From Lederbergia citri (GTDB lineage: Bacteria; Bacillota; Bacilli; Bacillales; Bacillaceae_C): DNA of 64,000 nt. Positions 52,180-60,208 of the stretch are shown here, one piece after another. Each line of letters starts with the position of its first letter. Position 1 is the stretch's first letter. Position numbers and translations under genes: made by a program. The notes below the pieces were generated by a model. That model was not told the origin of the DNA and ran no database searches. It saw nothing but the letters and a program-made list of their open reading frames with translations. The DNA is taken from positions 563,003 to 627,002 of the forward strand of contig NZ_JAGYPG010000003.1 of the NCBI RefSeq assembly GCF_018343625.1. The letters run 5' to 3'.

Positions 52180-53358
52180 ATGACGCAATTAAGAATGGGG
52201 ATTATCGGCATTGGGCTAAGAAGTAATATTGTTAAGTATTGGCATCAACCTGAAGGGAATTCGGTTGTTGTAGGTGCGGCGGATATTTCGGTTGCTGCTC
52301 TTGACCGCTTTAAACAAGAAATTAATGAAGATGGTTTCGTTACAACAGATTACAAGGAATTGTTGGCTAGAGAAGATATCGATGCTGTAGCTATTCTATC
52401 ACCAGATTATTTACACGAAGAACATGCAATTGCAGCGTTACGAGCAGGGAAGCATGTTTATTGTGAAAAACCACTTGCGATTACCCCTGAAGGCTGTGAT
52501 CGTATTCTTGATGAATGGAAGCTTTCTGGAAAGCATTTAATGATTGGGTTCAATATGCGTTATATGAGTATGTACCAAACGATGAAGGAAATCATTGATT
52601 CTGGCGTCATTGGCGATATTAAAGCCGTTTGGGTTAGACATTTTGTAGGACTAGGCGGATATTATTATTACCATGATTGGCATGGGGCATCTAAAAATAC
52701 GACATCTTTGCTTTTACAAAAAGCGTCTCATGATTTCGACGTTATTCATTGGTTAACGGGACAATATGCGAAAAAGGTATCTGCATTTGGAAGCCTAGAT
52801 TATTATGGTGGGGACAAGCCAAATGATTTATATTGCCCTGATTGTGAATTGAAAGACACGTGCCCGGATGTAAGTTTAACAAAGTTAACACAATGTGCTT
52901 TCCGTGAAGAAATCGATGTAGAAGATAATAATATGGTCATAATGGAGCTTGAAAATGGTATTAAAGCATCTTATATGCAATGTCATTTTACTCCTGAATA
53001 TTCTCGAAATTACACATTTATTGGTACGAAAGGCCGTATTGAGAACGATGATATTAACGATAAAGTATATGTAAAAACGAGGAAATCAGGCACTTGGCAT
53101 GAAATGAGTGATATTGTATACGAGATGAAGCAAATGCCTGGAACTCACAGTGGAGCTGACCCACGCATTTGTGCAGATTTTGTAAATCTGGTTTTATACA
53201 ATAAGCAACCATTAACAACTCCTTTTGCAGGCCGCATGAGTGTAGCAGTTGGTTGTGCAGCTACTGAATCGATCCGTTCTGGCGGAAAAGTAATTGAGAT
53301 TGATCAAGGAAATCATCGTCCAATCGAGGAGGGGCAATATGCCAAAGTTAACGTATAA
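52180..53358 (+). CDS. Gfo/Idh/MocA-family oxidoreductase with cysteine cluster
   Basis: A 392-residue NAD(P)-dependent enzyme. GIIGIGLRSN (8-17) starts the Rossmann fold, VYCEKPLAI has the conserved EKP, and HDFDVIHWLTG holds catalytic-site histidines. An insertion near residues 217-240 carries CPDCELKDTC and a further Cys, likely a metal site. In a sialic acid operon it may convert an unusual sialic acid form, as the related NanOx/YjhC enzymes act on 2,7-anhydro-Neu5Ac or Neu5Ac2en; this is inferred from context. GGGGTG precedes the ATG. Confidence 0.82.
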   Translation: MTQLRMGIIGIGLRSNIVKYWHQPEGNSVVVGAADISVAALDRFKQEINEDGFVTTDYKELLAREDIDAVAILSPDYLHEEHAIAALRAGKHVYCEKPLAITPEGCDRILDEWKLSGKHLMIGFNMRYMSMYQTMKEIIDSGVIGDIKAVWVRHFVGLGGYYYYHDWHGASKNTTSLLLQKASHDFDVIHWLTGQYAKKVSAFGSLDYYGGDKPNDLYCPDCELKDTCPDVSLTKLTQCAFREEIDVEDNNMVIMELENGIKASYMQCHFTPEYSRNYTFIGTKGRIENDDINDKVYVKTRKSGTWHEMSDIVYEMKQMPGTHSGADPRICADFVNLVLYNKQPLTTPFAGRMSVAVGCAATESIRSGGKVIEIDQGNHRPIEEGQYAKVNV

Positions 53359-55084
53359 CGAAAACTCCTTTTTGCTTGATGGCAAAGAAACGTTAATTTT
53401 AAGCGGTGCTATGCATTACTTTAGAACGGTTCCTGAATATTGGGAGGATCGACTTTTAAAATTAAAAGAATGTGGTCTTAACACAGTAGAAACATATGTT
53501 GCTTGGAATATTCATGAGCCTGAAGAAGGTCAATTTGTTTTTGATGGAATCGCTGATATTGAGCGCTTTATCAAGACGGCTGAAAAAGTAGGACTTCACG
53601 TCATCGTTAGACCTGGTCCTTATATTTGTGCAGAATGGGAATTTGGTGGATTCCCATATTGGTTAATGACTGTGCCAAATATTAAATTACGCTGTTTTAA
53701 TAAGCCATACTTAGAAAAAGTAGATGCTTATTTTGACGAGTTATTTAATCGCTTGAATCCACTCTTAAGTTCGAATGGAGGTCCAATCATTGCCCTTCAG
53801 ATTGAAAATGAATATGGTAGTTTCGGAAACGATCAAAAATACTTGCAATATATGCGTGACAACATTCAAAAAAGAGTTGGCGATGAACTTCTCTTTACTT
53901 CAGATGGTCCATTACCTAGCATGCTGCATGGAGGGATGATCGAAAACGTACTAGAAACGGTGAATTTTGGGTCAAGAACTGAAGAAGCATTTGCTGAATT
54001 AAAAAAAGTTCAACCGAATGCTCCATTAATGTGCATGGAGTTCTGGCATGGCTGGTTTGATCATTGGGGTGAAGAACATCATACAAGATCGGCTGCTAGT
54101 GTTGTAGAAACATTGGAAGAAATGTTAGAACGAAATGGCTCTGTCAATTTTTATATGGCGCACGGTGGAACAAATTTCGGTTTCTATAACGGAGCAAACC
54201 ATAATGAGGAAATCTATCAACCTACAATTACGAGCTATGATTATGACGGATTGCTTACAGAATCCGGAGATGTAACAGATAAATTCTTTGAGGTTCGAAA
54301 AACTTTTGAAAAATACGTGGACCTCCCAGAAATTAATTTACATGCTCCTACGCCTAAAAAACAATATGGGGAAGTTCAACTAACAGAAAGTGTTGCGCTA
54401 TTTGACTCATTAGAGCAGCTTTCCACACCTCAAAAAAGCGAAGCTCCATTAACGATGGAGGAATATGGTCAAGGATACGGCTTTATCGTATACGAAACGG
54501 TAATTAAAGGAGCTTACGGCAAGCAAAGATTGAGTGTTCAAGATGTACACGATCGTGGGCAAGTGTATTTAAATGGTGAGTATATTGGATTAGTTGATAG
54601 AATTAATGGAAAATCTAGTTTAGAAGTAGATATTACCGAAGATGAAACGAAACTCCAAATCATTGTTGAGAATATGGGACGTATCAATTACGGGCCATTC
54701 CTCGTTGATTTTAAAGGAATTACAGAAGGGGTTAGATTGAACAATCAATTTTTATTTGATTGGACGGTGTACCCATTACCATTAAATGATTTAAGCCATT
54801 TGGCGTTTGCTAAGCTAGAAGCGAAGGATGATCATCCACACTTTCATCGTGGAACGTTAACAATCGATGAAGTGGCTGATACGTTTATCGATATGTCAAA
54901 TTGGTCGAAAGGCGTGGTCTTCGTGAACGGTCATAATCTTGGGCGTTATTGGGAGATTGGACCTCAACAGACACTTTATGTCCCAGCACCATTTTTACAA
55001 AAAGGTGACAATGAAATCGTCGTTTTCGAACTTCATAAGCATGAACAAGCTATAAGTTTTGTTGATAAGCCAGTACTAGGATGA
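53339..55084 (+). CDS. Beta-galactosidase (GH35), cytoplasmic
   Basis: A 581-residue enzyme. Start at the ATG after GGAGGGG, overlapping the oxidoreductase gene by 20 bases. The GH35 barrel has YVAWNIHEPEEGQF, RPGPYICAEWEFGGFPYWL (split at 20), acid/base Glu in QIENEYGSFG and nucleophile Glu in CMEFWHGWFDHW. Beta-sandwich domains follow (about 370-580). No signal peptide. After the sialidase removes the cap, it should release the exposed beta-galactose from the imported oligosaccharide. Last gene of the operon. Confidence 0.9.
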   Translation: MPKLTYNENSFLLDGKETLILSGAMHYFRTVPEYWEDRLLKLKECGLNTVETYVAWNIHEPEEGQFVFDGIADIERFIKTAEKVGLHVIVRPGPYICAEWEFGGFPYWLMTVPNIKLRCFNKPYLEKVDAYFDELFNRLNPLLSSNGGPIIALQIENEYGSFGNDQKYLQYMRDNIQKRVGDELLFTSDGPLPSMLHGGMIENVLETVNFGSRTEEAFAELKKVQPNAPLMCMEFWHGWFDHWGEEHHTRSAASVVETLEEMLERNGSVNFYMAHGGTNFGFYNGANHNEEIYQPTITSYDYDGLLTESGDVTDKFFEVRKTFEKYVDLPEINLHAPTPKKQYGEVQLTESVALFDSLEQLSTPQKSEAPLTMEEYGQGYGFIVYETVIKGAYGKQRLSVQDVHDRGQVYLNGEYIGLVDRINGKSSLEVDITEDETKLQIIVENMGRINYGPFLVDFKGITEGVRLNNQFLFDWTVYPLPLNDLSHLAFAKLEAKDDHPHFHRGTLTIDEVADTFIDMSNWSKGVVFVNGHNLGRYWEIGPQQTLYVPAPFLQKGDNEIVVFELHKHEQAISFVDKPVLG

Positions 55085-55086
55085 TG

Positions 55087-55125
55087 AAAAAAGCGTGGAC
55101 CTAAATAGTCCACGCTTTTCCTTTT
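55087..55125 (+). terminator. Intrinsic terminator of the sialoglycan operon
   Basis: AAAAGCGTGGAC pairs perfectly with GTCCACGCTTTT, followed by CCTTTTG. It lies a few bases after the GH35 stop. Confidence 0.9.
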
Positions 55126-55167
55126 GTCTAGCTACAGCGCCTTGACCAGGCGACTTGCCGCTTTTCT
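55125..55167. repeat. Shortened copy of the interspersed repeat
   Basis: It begins with TGTCTAGCTACAGCGCC, identical to the left end at 9019, and ends GCCGCTTTTC, like the right end of the full element; the interior is deleted. It directly follows the operon terminator. Confidence 0.7.
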
Positions 55168-55252
55168 ACTCTTCTTCAACTGTATTTACTTCAACGCAGA
55201 TTACAGTAGTAGTTACAAGGACGATTAACATAGCAGCTACGGCTAAAAACAT
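55166..55252 (-). CDS. Possible 28-residue single-helix membrane peptide of the ba3 oxidase operon
   Basis: MFLAVAAMLIVLVTTTVICV followed by EVNTVEEE: one membrane helix and an acidic tail. The ATG at 55252 is nine bases after AGGAG, 13 bases downstream of the stop of oxidase subunit I. Small single-helix subunits are common in terminal oxidases, and this could be one; alternatively it is an unrelated small ORF. Its stop lies at the edge of a repeat element. Confidence 0.5.
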   Translation of the reverse strand: MFLAVAAMLIVLVTTTVICVEVNTVEEE

Positions 55253-55264
55253 ATACATCAACTC

Positions 55265-56917
55265 CTACCAAGTAATATGGTGGCCAGATCCAGGAGGGGC
55301 ATGTTGAATCATGTGGCTAAGCGGCAATGCGTACGCCATCAAAATTAGTGCTACTGCTACCCCAATCCAAATCCACCAGTTTTCCAAAAACTTCGGTGTA
55401 TGTGATTTATCACTTTCTGCAATTGGGAATTCCTCAAATTCCCCGTTCAATTGTGCTTTAGGTGCAACGAATAATAGATTTGCAACGATGTAGAGTAATA
55501 GCATTGCTGATAAGAATAAAATCGTTCCACCGACTGCCATCGTAACATGGTTAGATAAAATTCCATCGAACCATTCCAACGCATTCACATTTCCGTTATA
55601 ACCAGAGTAAGCTGTTCTTCTTGGAGCACCAAGCAATCCTAAAATATGTTGAGCTGTAGACATTAAAAGCATACCGATAGACCAAGAAATGATTTGGATA
55701 AAGGCTAGCTTTTGTAAACGTTTTGTGAACTTCCTTTCTGTGAGATAAGGGATAAGCCAGAATGTGATTCCCATAAATGTCATGGCAACTGGTGTTCCAA
55801 CTGTAATATGGAAGTGGCCAACAATCCAAAGGGTATTATGCACAAGCTCATTTAATTGGAAGCTTGCATTAATGATTCCACCGGCACCACCAGGGATGAA
55901 AAACGCCATTGCGACAAAAATAGAAGTGAAGCGAACGTCTTTCCATGGTAGCTTTTTAAACCATCCGAACAATCCTGTTCCGCCTTTTTCTCTACCTGAA
56001 ATTTCAAATGTCGCAAACATGGAAAAGGCAGTCATAAGAGATGGAATAATAACCATGAATGTTAGAACGACCTGTAAAAACTTCCAGAAGCTTGAGATCC
56101 CTGGCTCTGTTAACTGGTGATGGAATCCGACTGGAATAGAGAATAGCAAGAACAGAACAAATGATAAACGAGCTAAAGAATCGCTGAAAACTTTTACCCC
56201 AAGAATTTTTGGAACGACTGTATACCAAGCGATATAAGCAGGCAATAACCAGAAATAAACGAGCGGATGTCCGAAATACCAGAATAAAGAGCGACTTAGC
56301 TCTACGTTAATCGTATCAACCCAACCGAATGCCCAAGGAATGTATTGGAACACAACAGTTGCAACTACACCTAAACAGGCAATAATCCACAATACTAATG
56401 TAGCAATTGTCATATACGCAAATAGTGGACTCAACTGACCTTTATTACGTTTTTTCCACACGATATAATGACCGATAAGTGCAAAGCTGCTCAACCATGT
56501 ACCGACTATGACTAATGCGAGTCCGACATAAAACCATCCACTTGCTTTTAGTGGTGCGTAAAATGTATAAAGAACGGACGCTTTACCTGAGATGATCATA
56601 ACAGTTGCTAGTGCTGTTCCGATTGTCGTTACGATAAATCCTAGCCAAGCGAATAAATTAACTTTCGGTCCAAAACCGCCTAATGTTTTACTCATTCCAG
56701 CGATTAAGAATGCGAAAATGAAAAATGTTGTATAAATAAGTGCTAGTAAGACGCCGTGCGCTGTTAATATTTGATAATAATTAAGCCATGTAGGAAGATC
56801 GAGTGCATTGTTTCGCACAAACACTTGAAGCAATCCACAAAAAGTTCCGATAATGAATGCAATGTATGCAACTCCGATATTCCATAAAGCGAGCTTACGA
56901 TCCTGAATTCCTATCAT
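55265..56917 (-). CDS. cbaA: ba3-type (B-family) cytochrome c oxidase subunit I
   Basis: A 550-residue haem-copper oxidase subunit with 13 or so membrane helices. Low-spin haem His in LTAHGVLL, CuB ligand and cross-linked Tyr in GHPLVYFWLLP, CuB histidines in GFHHQL, and haem ligands in VGHFHITVG. The absence of the A-family XGHPEV Glu (here GHPLV) marks it as B-type. Its start overlaps the subunit II stop (ATGA). It reduces oxygen at high affinity with cytochrome c as donor. Confidence 0.93.
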   Translation of the reverse strand: MIGIQDRKLALWNIGVAYIAFIIGTFCGLLQVFVRNNALDLPTWLNYYQILTAHGVLLALIYTTFFIFAFLIAGMSKTLGGFGPKVNLFAWLGFIVTTIGTALATVMIISGKASVLYTFYAPLKASGWFYVGLALVIVGTWLSSFALIGHYIVWKKRNKGQLSPLFAYMTIATLVLWIIACLGVVATVVFQYIPWAFGWVDTINVELSRSLFWYFGHPLVYFWLLPAYIAWYTVVPKILGVKVFSDSLARLSFVLFLLFSIPVGFHHQLTEPGISSFWKFLQVVLTFMVIIPSLMTAFSMFATFEISGREKGGTGLFGWFKKLPWKDVRFTSIFVAMAFFIPGGAGGIINASFQLNELVHNTLWIVGHFHITVGTPVAMTFMGITFWLIPYLTERKFTKRLQKLAFIQIISWSIGMLLMSTAQHILGLLGAPRRTAYSGYNGNVNALEWFDGILSNHVTMAVGGTILFLSAMLLLYIVANLLFVAPKAQLNGEFEEFPIAESDKSHTPKFLENWWIWIGVAVALILMAYALPLSHMIQHAPPGSGHHITW

Positions 56918-57387
56918 GGTTCATACACCTCAATCTCTGTTGACATAAAATGGTGACCTGTACCGCAATATTCATTACATAGGACTAAATATTTCCCAGG
57001 TTTATTGAATGTGTAGTTTTTATGCGTGATTCTTCCGGGCACCACCATCATGTTCACTTTTGTATCTTTTATCGTGAAACTGTGAACAACATCTGTACTT
57101 GTTAATGTAAAAATGATTTCTTTTCCAACAGGTACTTTGATATTGGAAGGGTTATAACCGAAAGCCATACCGACGATTGCCACTTCATAAGTGTTTTTAT
57201 CAATCTGCCTTACACCTGGGTTATCGAATGGAGCTGTTTCATTCACCTTTTCTGGATCAATGGTGTCCATTCCGCCGGCAGGTGTATGCCCTTGCCCAAA
57301 AGCAGTAATTCCAACAATACTTAAAAATATTGCTAATGATAAAATACCGAATACTAACCAAATTTTTTCATACTTATGAAAATCCAT
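56914..57387 (-). CDS. cbaB: ba3-type cytochrome c oxidase subunit II
   Basis: A 157-residue subunit with one N-terminal membrane helix (about 9-30) and a cupredoxin domain. CuA ligands are in VVHSF and CNEYCGTGHHFM. It receives electrons from cytochrome c outside the membrane and passes them to subunit I. Confidence 0.93.
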   Translation of the reverse strand: MDFHKYEKIWLVFGILSLAIFLSIVGITAFGQGHTPAGGMDTIDPEKVNETAPFDNPGVRQIDKNTYEVAIVGMAFGYNPSNIKVPVGKEIIFTLTSTDVVHSFTIKDTKVNMMVVPGRITHKNYTFNKPGKYLVLCNEYCGTGHHFMSTEIEVYEP

Positions 57388-57408
57388 GATTTCACCTACT
57401 TCTCCTTT

Positions 57409-57531
57409 TTATCTCGCAACATAAAGACCATAAACGGCAAACCACATAACTAAAATAATAATTCCGACTGTAAAAACACTAATTAATGTACCTTTAAGGT
57501 TAACGTCTGAATGATGTTTCTTTTTGGCCAT
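57409..57531 (-). CDS. ba3-type oxidase subunit IIa
   Basis: A 40-residue single-helix protein: MAKKKHHSDVNLKGTLISVF, then VGIIILVMWFAVYGLYVAR. The charged N-terminus followed by one helix containing W-F-A-V-Y is typical of subunit IIa of B-type oxidases, which supplies the helix missing from the short subunit II. GGAGG lies seven bases before the ATG. First gene of the oxidase operon. Confidence 0.85.
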   Translation of the reverse strand: MAKKKHHSDVNLKGTLISVFTVGIIILVMWFAVYGLYVAR

Positions 57532-57577
57532 TTGGCATCCTCCTATATTACTGCTCTATGACTAAATCGTACTTTTT

Positions 57578-57593
57578 TGTGATTCGCATCACA
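57578..57593. promoter_or_regulatory. Fnr/CRP-type palindrome 1
   Basis: TGTGATTCGCATCACA has perfect TGTGA-N6-TCACA symmetry, the format of Bacillus Fnr and CRP boxes. It lies about 47-62 bases upstream of the subunit IIa start, a likely activator position for oxygen-limited expression. Confidence 0.6.
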
Positions 57594-57608
57594 GTGATAA
57601 AAGTCACA
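57593..57608. promoter_or_regulatory. Fnr/CRP-type palindrome 2
   Basis: AGTGATAAAAGTCACA fits GTGA-N6-TCAC and shares its first base with site 1, so the two centres are 15 bp apart, about one and a half helical turns. Confidence 0.5.
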
Positions 57609-57805
57609 CCATATGTTAAAAAATGCACAATGTTAAAATTTAGACAAAAATACAGTAGCTAGCCTTTAGAAAAGTCAAAGAGTTTAACATTTGAAAGTCG
57701 AGGAACAGGAGTCTCAGATTTTCTTATTACTCCTTCGACAAAAGTCGAGTTGGACGAAATGAAGGTTATGTTACACTTAGAGCAGTTTAGGGATGGGGTG
57801 ATGAT

Positions 57806-58789
57806 GTGAAAAAGATTAATTTTCTTTATCTCTTTCTCTTTTTGTGTATTTGTATATCGGTAGGATTAGCGGCCTTCTTTTTATTTGAATCTTTTCAGTA
57901 TGAAGCTTCCTTCAATGGAAGTGAACCAATCCCAAACTATGATTATCATTTTGTTCTTATTGGTCAGGAGAAAGATAACCCGTACCATCGGAAAATTTAT
58001 GAAGGCGCTGAGGCTGCTGCAAAGGAGAAAAATATTTTCATAGAATATGTTGGTCCGAGGCAGACGAATGTAGAGGAACATATTAAATTAATTGAAATGG
58101 CTACCGCTGCTAGAGTCGATGGAATTTTAACTCAAGGACTGACTAATCGAGAATTTAAACCCGCAATTGATCATGCTATAAATCGTGGTGTACCCGTTAT
58201 TACGTTCGACACGGATCTAGAGGATAGCAAGCGTTTATCCTACGTTGGGACGGATAATTATGAATCCGGTTACAAAATAGGAGATGCAATGATTGAGGAT
58301 ACAAATGGACAGGCTGTTGTAGGAATCATTACCGGATTACTTTATTCAAATAATTTGGTTTTACGAGTGCAAGGTTTTTTAGATGCAATTGAAAAAGCAC
58401 CTAATATAAAAGTAGTAGCGATAGAAAGTTCGAACATTAGTAAAAGCCAAGCGGCTGAAAAAGCTCATCAAATGCTGCGAAAATATCCGGAAATAACCGT
58501 CTTTTTTGGTACAAGTGCTTTAGATGGTGCAGGGATTGCTCAAGCAATTGATAAAATCAATCCTGTAACGCCAATTCTTGTGTATGCATTTGATGATTTG
58601 AAGGAAACCATCGAGTTAATTAAAGAAGATAAAATTCACGCTACACTTAAACAAAATCAATTTGAAATGGGGTATAAAGGCGTTTCAATGTTATATGAGG
58701 CGGTTACGGGCGGCCCCATCCCCAAAACGTACCATACATCCACCAAAATCCTTCGAAAAAATGATATAGGGATGAGTAAACATGAGTAA
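57806..58789 (+). CDS. Ribose-type periplasmic-binding sensor protein
   Basis: A 327-residue protein with an N-terminal membrane anchor (about 6-27) without a lipobox, then a type 1 periplasmic-binding domain (HFVLIGQEKDNPYHRKI, DGILTQGL, VPVITFDTDLEDS, GALD region SALDGAGIAQAI). It overlaps the histidine kinase gene, so it is probably an accessory sugar sensor that feeds the kinase rather than a transporter component. GTG start after GGGGTG. Confidence 0.82.
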   Translation: MKKINFLYLFLFLCICISVGLAAFFLFESFQYEASFNGSEPIPNYDYHFVLIGQEKDNPYHRKIYEGAEAAAKEKNIFIEYVGPRQTNVEEHIKLIEMATAARVDGILTQGLTNREFKPAIDHAINRGVPVITFDTDLEDSKRLSYVGTDNYESGYKIGDAMIEDTNGQAVVGIITGLLYSNNLVLRVQGFLDAIEKAPNIKVVAIESSNISKSQAAEKAHQMLRKYPEITVFFGTSALDGAGIAQAIDKINPVTPILVYAFDDLKETIELIKEDKIHATLKQNQFEMGYKGVSMLYEAVTGGPIPKTYHTSTKILRKNDIGMSKHE

Positions 58790-60203
58790 AATGAAAAATA
58801 AGCTGATGGCATTTTTCCTTACATTATTTGTCCTGTTAAATGGAGTTTCTATATTTTTATTTCTTAATCATAAACAAACGGTTGCCCAGTATGATCATCT
58901 TCTAGACCGTTTTTTATTATTAAATGATATCTCACAAATTTCCCAGAATACTTATGACTCGATGAACTCTTTTCTTCTACATAAAACACAAGATGATTTA
59001 ACAGACTTTTATACATATAGGCGTGAGCTTAAAGAAAAACAGCGTGATCTCAAAAAGACGATTATGAATAGCCATAACTATATTCCTGTAAAAAACTATG
59101 AAGTAATGATCGGAAGTTTAATAGAAGAAACAGACGTGACAATCGGACTTTTTATGAGTGAACAAATAGAAAGTTATCCTACTAGGCAAGCAGAATCATT
59201 AAAGTTCTTATCTTTTTTACAAGACCAAACGCTTCATTTATTAAATGAAGAATTGACTCAGTTTCAATCATATTATTTAGAAATGAGCGGAAGGAATCAA
59301 AATATGGAATATATGGGGTTTGCTTTATTTTCCAGCACGCTTTTCATGGTACTCCTGTTTTCGTTGCTGTTTAGCAATAATATAACGAAGCCGATTCACC
59401 AATTGACGAATGCCGCGCATGAAATTGCACTTGGAAAACTGGACGGCGAGGAGATTATTTATCATAAAAAAGATGAATTAGGATTTTTAACAGCGACGTT
59501 TAACAAAATGAGAAGAGACGTCATTGATTTATTCACGCAAATACAGGAAAAATCGGAGCAGGAACAGCTCATTAAAGAAATGGAATTGAAAAGCTTGCAA
59601 AGCCAAATCAATCCTCATTTCTTATTTAACACGTTGAATACCATTGGAAAGCTTGCCTATATAGAGGGATCAGACAAAGTGAATCATTTGATTATGTCGC
59701 TTTCCAAACTGTTGCGTTATAACTTGAGCAAGCTAGAGAAACCAGTAAAGTTGAGAGATGAATTACAAACGGTTCAAGATTATTTTTTTATACAAAAAAC
59801 CAGGTTTGGGGAAAGAGTACATTTCGAAATAATGGTGGAGGAGGATTGTTTAGAATTAGAGATTCCTATTTTAACGCTTCAGCCGATTGTTGAAAATGCT
59901 TTTATTCATGGGATTGAATCGTTGGAAAGTGGTGGATCTATTAGAATCGTTGGACAAGTCGATCAGGGGGATATTGTCGTTAAGATTATCGATAATGGAA
60001 TTGGTATGAGCGAGGAAATTCGGCAGTCCTTTTTGAGCAACACGGATAAATGGAAGCAGACGGGGACAGGGCACTCAACTGGATTAGGATTGGAAAATGT
60101 TATTCGGAGATTGCAACTTTTTTTTCATCGAAAGGATATTTTTTCAATCGAGTCTGAAATAGGAAAAGGGACAATCGTTGAACTGCGATTGCCGAAAGGA
60201 TGA
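58782..60203 (+). CDS. YesM/LytS-type sensor histidine kinase
   Basis: A 473-residue kinase. Membrane helices at about 8-28 and 178-200 flank an extracytoplasmic helical domain. HAMP (about 200-255), coiled coil, then the His_kinase domain with SLQSQINPHFLFNTLNTIG holding the phosphoacceptor His, and an ATPase domain with PIVENAFIHGIE, DNGIGM and GTGHSTGLGLENV. It should phosphorylate the AraC-type regulator encoded next. Confidence 0.92.
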   Translation: MSKMKNKLMAFFLTLFVLLNGVSIFLFLNHKQTVAQYDHLLDRFLLLNDISQISQNTYDSMNSFLLHKTQDDLTDFYTYRRELKEKQRDLKKTIMNSHNYIPVKNYEVMIGSLIEETDVTIGLFMSEQIESYPTRQAESLKFLSFLQDQTLHLLNEELTQFQSYYLEMSGRNQNMEYMGFALFSSTLFMVLLFSLLFSNNITKPIHQLTNAAHEIALGKLDGEEIIYHKKDELGFLTATFNKMRRDVIDLFTQIQEKSEQEQLIKEMELKSLQSQINPHFLFNTLNTIGKLAYIEGSDKVNHLIMSLSKLLRYNLSKLEKPVKLRDELQTVQDYFFIQKTRFGERVHFEIMVEEDCLELEIPILTLQPIVENAFIHGIESLESGGSIRIVGQVDQGDIVVKIIDNGIGMSEEIRQSFLSNTDKWKQTGTGHSTGLGLENVIRRLQLFFHRKDIFSIESEIGKGTIVELRLPKG

Positions 60204-60208
60204 TCTGA

